From an uncultured Oscillospiraceae bacterium (GTDB lineage Bacteria; Bacillota; Clostridia; Oscillospirales; Acutalibacteraceae), in the NCBI GenBank assembly GCA_900552985.1, contig USBP01000064.1, forward strand, positions 1 to 7,223: 7,223 nucleotides of DNA, written 5' to 3'. Shown here piece by piece: positions 6,077 to 7,223 of the stretch (positions within the stretch are counted from its first letter, which is position 1; every line of letters starts with the position of its first letter). The position numbers were made by a program, and so were the translations under genes. The notes beneath the pieces are model-generated. The model ran no database searches. It was not told the DNA's origin and saw only the letters and a program-made list of their open reading frames with translations.

Positions 6077-6101
6077 AGAGCTTCACGGGCGCTTGTTTTT
6101 T
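6065..6101 (+). terminator. Intrinsic terminator overlapping the end of the 103-residue gene
   Basis: CAAGCGC (6065-6071) pairs with GCGCTTG (6089-6095), with an inner GAAG/CTTC pairing, followed by six Ts (6096-6101). The 5' arm encodes the last residues of the upstream protein and the TGA (6074-6076) lies in the upper part of the hairpin. Ribosomes finishing translation would cover the 5' arm, so translation may delay folding. Confidence 0.82.
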
Positions 6102-6121
6102 GCCGCTGTTTCGATTATACT
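6093..6121 (+). promoter_or_regulatory. Candidate promoter of mtaB, embedded in the preceding terminator
   Basis: TATACT (6116-6121) is a good -10 element, and TTGTTT (6093-6098) lies exactly 17 bp upstream with the TTG half of a -35. The -35 falls in the 3' arm and U-run of the previous terminator. The expected start near 6128 leaves a leader of about 35 nt before mtaB. The -35 match is weak. Confidence 0.5.
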
Positions 6122-6149
6122 GAAAGATGCTTTTATTTTGAACGGAAAT

Positions 6150-6154
6150 GGGAG
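6150..6154 (+). promoter_or_regulatory. Shine-Dalgarno deciding the mtaB start
   Basis: GGGAG lies 8 nt before the ATG at 6163. It overlaps the in-frame ATG at 6148, five codons earlier, which is therefore not the start. The chosen start also places MKAAFYTLGC at the N-terminus, as in MtaB proteins. Confidence 0.7.
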
Positions 6155-6162
6155 TCGCCCTT

Positions 6163-7221
6163 ATGAAAGCCGCATTTTATACCCTTGGATGCAAGGTGAA
6201 TCAATATGAAACACAGGCACTGTGCGAGCAGTTCCGGGCAAAGGGCTTTGAAATCGTCCCGCCGGAGGAGGAAGCGGATTTTTATCTTGTAAATTCCTGC
6301 ACGGTGACCAGCACGGGCGACCAAAAATCCCGTCAGGCGGTACGGCGCTTCAAAAGGCTGCATCCGCAGAGCATTGTTGTGCTCACCGGCTGTATGCCGC
6401 AGGCCTATCCGGAGCAGGCACAGTCGCTCACTCAAGCGGATATCGTCATCGGCAACCGCGACAGCGAAGCGATTCTTGAGGCCATCGACGAATATCAGCT
6501 CAGCGGCAAGCGCATCTTCCATGTGCGCCCACATGAAACCGGGGAGCGCTTCCATGGCGGGACGATCTCCAGCTTTCAGGAGCATACGCGCGCTTTTGTG
6601 AAAATTCAGGATGGCTGCGACCGGTTCTGCTCCTACTGCATCATCCCTACCTCGCGCGGCAGGGTGCGCTCCAAGCCGCTGGACGAGCTGAAGGAAGAGC
6701 TGCTCCGCCTGCGGGAGGCAGGCTTTCCTGAAATCGTGCTCGTGGGGATCAATCTCTCCTCCTATGGAAAAGATCTCGGCCTCTCCTTCTGCGACGCAGT
6801 AGAGCTTGCCTGCTCGATCGGCGGCATTCTGCGCGTGCGCCTCGGCTCCCTGGAGCCGGATCACCTCACCCCGGAGGTGGTGAAGCGGCTCTCGCACTGT
6901 GAAAAGCTCTGCCCGCAGTTTCACCTCTCCCTGCAAAGCGGCTGCGACGAAACACTCCGCCGGATGAACCGGCATTACACCTGCGCGGAATATGAGGCGC
7001 TTTGCGGCAGCCTGCGCAGCTGCTTCCCGGATACAGCGGTGACAACGGATGTGATGACCGGCTTTCCCGGGGAAACGGAGGCGGAGTTTGCACAGACGCT
7101 TGCATTCGTGCGGCAAATTGGATTTGAAAAAATCCATGTGTTCCCTCACTCCTCCCGCCCCGGCACGCGCGCGGCTGCGATGCCGCAGCTGCCGAAGGCG
7201 GGGAAGAGGAAACTAAATTGA
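6163..7221 (+). CDS. mtaB: tRNA t6A37 methylthiotransferase MtaB, C-terminus lost (probable frameshift)
   Basis: MtaB adds a methylthio group to t6A at position 37 of ANN-decoding tRNAs, making ms2t6A, using two 4Fe-4S clusters and S-adenosylmethionine. The N-terminal methylthiotransferase domain has cluster cysteines C10 (TLGCKVNQ), C46 (NSCTVT) and C77 (TGCMPQ). The radical SAM core has CDRFCSYC (C152, C156, C159), and later HLSLQSG (254-260), DVMTGFPGETE (296-306) and HVFPHSSRPGTRAA (325-338), all diagnostic for the MtaB/MiaB group. MtaB is usually about 430-450 residues. This frame gives only 352 and ends in GKRKLN, with no C-terminal TRAM domain. After the conserved MPQLPKA the other frame (from 7200) continues open as GEEETKLK to the window edge, so a missing G in the GGGG at 7200-7203 would restore the gene. 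The loss could be a real mutation or a sequence error. Confidence 0.92.
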   Translation: MKAAFYTLGCKVNQYETQALCEQFRAKGFEIVPPEEEADFYLVNSCTVTSTGDQKSRQAVRRFKRLHPQSIVVLTGCMPQAYPEQAQSLTQADIVIGNRDSEAILEAIDEYQLSGKRIFHVRPHETGERFHGGTISSFQEHTRAFVKIQDGCDRFCSYCIIPTSRGRVRSKPLDELKEELLRLREAGFPEIVLVGINLSSYGKDLGLSFCDAVELACSIGGILRVRLGSLEPDHLTPEVVKRLSHCEKLCPQFHLSLQSGCDETLRRMNRHYTCAEYEALCGSLRSCFPDTAVTTDVMTGFPGETEAEFAQTLAFVRQIGFEKIHVFPHSSRPGTRAAAMPQLPKAGKRKLN

Positions 7222-7223
7222 AA

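Noticed and set aside
2224..6148. AACGGAAA recurs at 2225, 5085, 5744 and 6141, three times close to a start codon
   Set aside because: An A/G-rich 8-mer near ribosome sites is expected by chance. One copy lies in a terminator arm and no shared regulation is evident.
6133..7149. Minus-strand 338-codon open frame opposite mtaB
   Set aside because: It mirrors the mtaB codons, and mtaB has unambiguous iron-sulfur and radical SAM motifs. The antisense frame has no recognised domain.

Overview
The window looks like chromosome from a spore-forming, fairly GC-rich member of the Clostridia (Oscillospiraceae/Ruminococcaceae-like). The evidence is a clear spoIIID gene, purine-rich Shine-Dalgarno sites, TTG and GTG starts, sigma-A-type promoters and Firmicutes-type intrinsic terminators. 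Species cannot be named from sequence alone. I see no mobile element, CRISPR array, tRNA, rRNA or phage gene.

Layout from left to right: (1) a minus-strand Na+/proline symporter gene (putP, 78-1634), with a leader of about 190 nt that contains several inverted repeats, behind a strong sigma-A promoter (1831-1859). (2) A 613-base gap between putP and the next gene. It holds the putP promoter and leader, a 53-codon decayed fragment of an alpha/beta-hydrolase gene (1887-2045), a 15-bp palindrome and a candidate sigma-E promoter. (3) spoIIID on the plus strand (2248-2502, TTG start), ending in a hairpin shared with the convergent minus-strand MFS transporter (2626-3804). (4) A divergent intergenic region with recognisable promoters for the MFS gene and for a plus-strand monoacylglycerol-lipase-like hydrolase (4046-4999), which ends at a textbook terminator (5090-5125). 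(5) A probable two-gene unit: an IDI-like Nudix hydrolase (5221-5721) and a 103-residue coiled-coil protein of unknown function (5765-6076). The terminator of this unit overlaps the last codons of the second gene. (6) mtaB, the tRNA ms2t6A37 methylthiotransferase (6163-7221). Its reading frame stops early, a few bases before the window ends, probably because of a frameshift.

Most genes appear to be independent housekeeping or accessory units (transport, lipid/ester hydrolysis, sporulation control, tRNA modification), not one pathway. I found no convincing new multi-gene system. The points most worth a second look are the structured putP leader, the decayed hydrolase fragment lying opposite its intact paralogue, the sigma-E-like promoter of spoIIID, and the compact terminator/promoter junction before mtaB.
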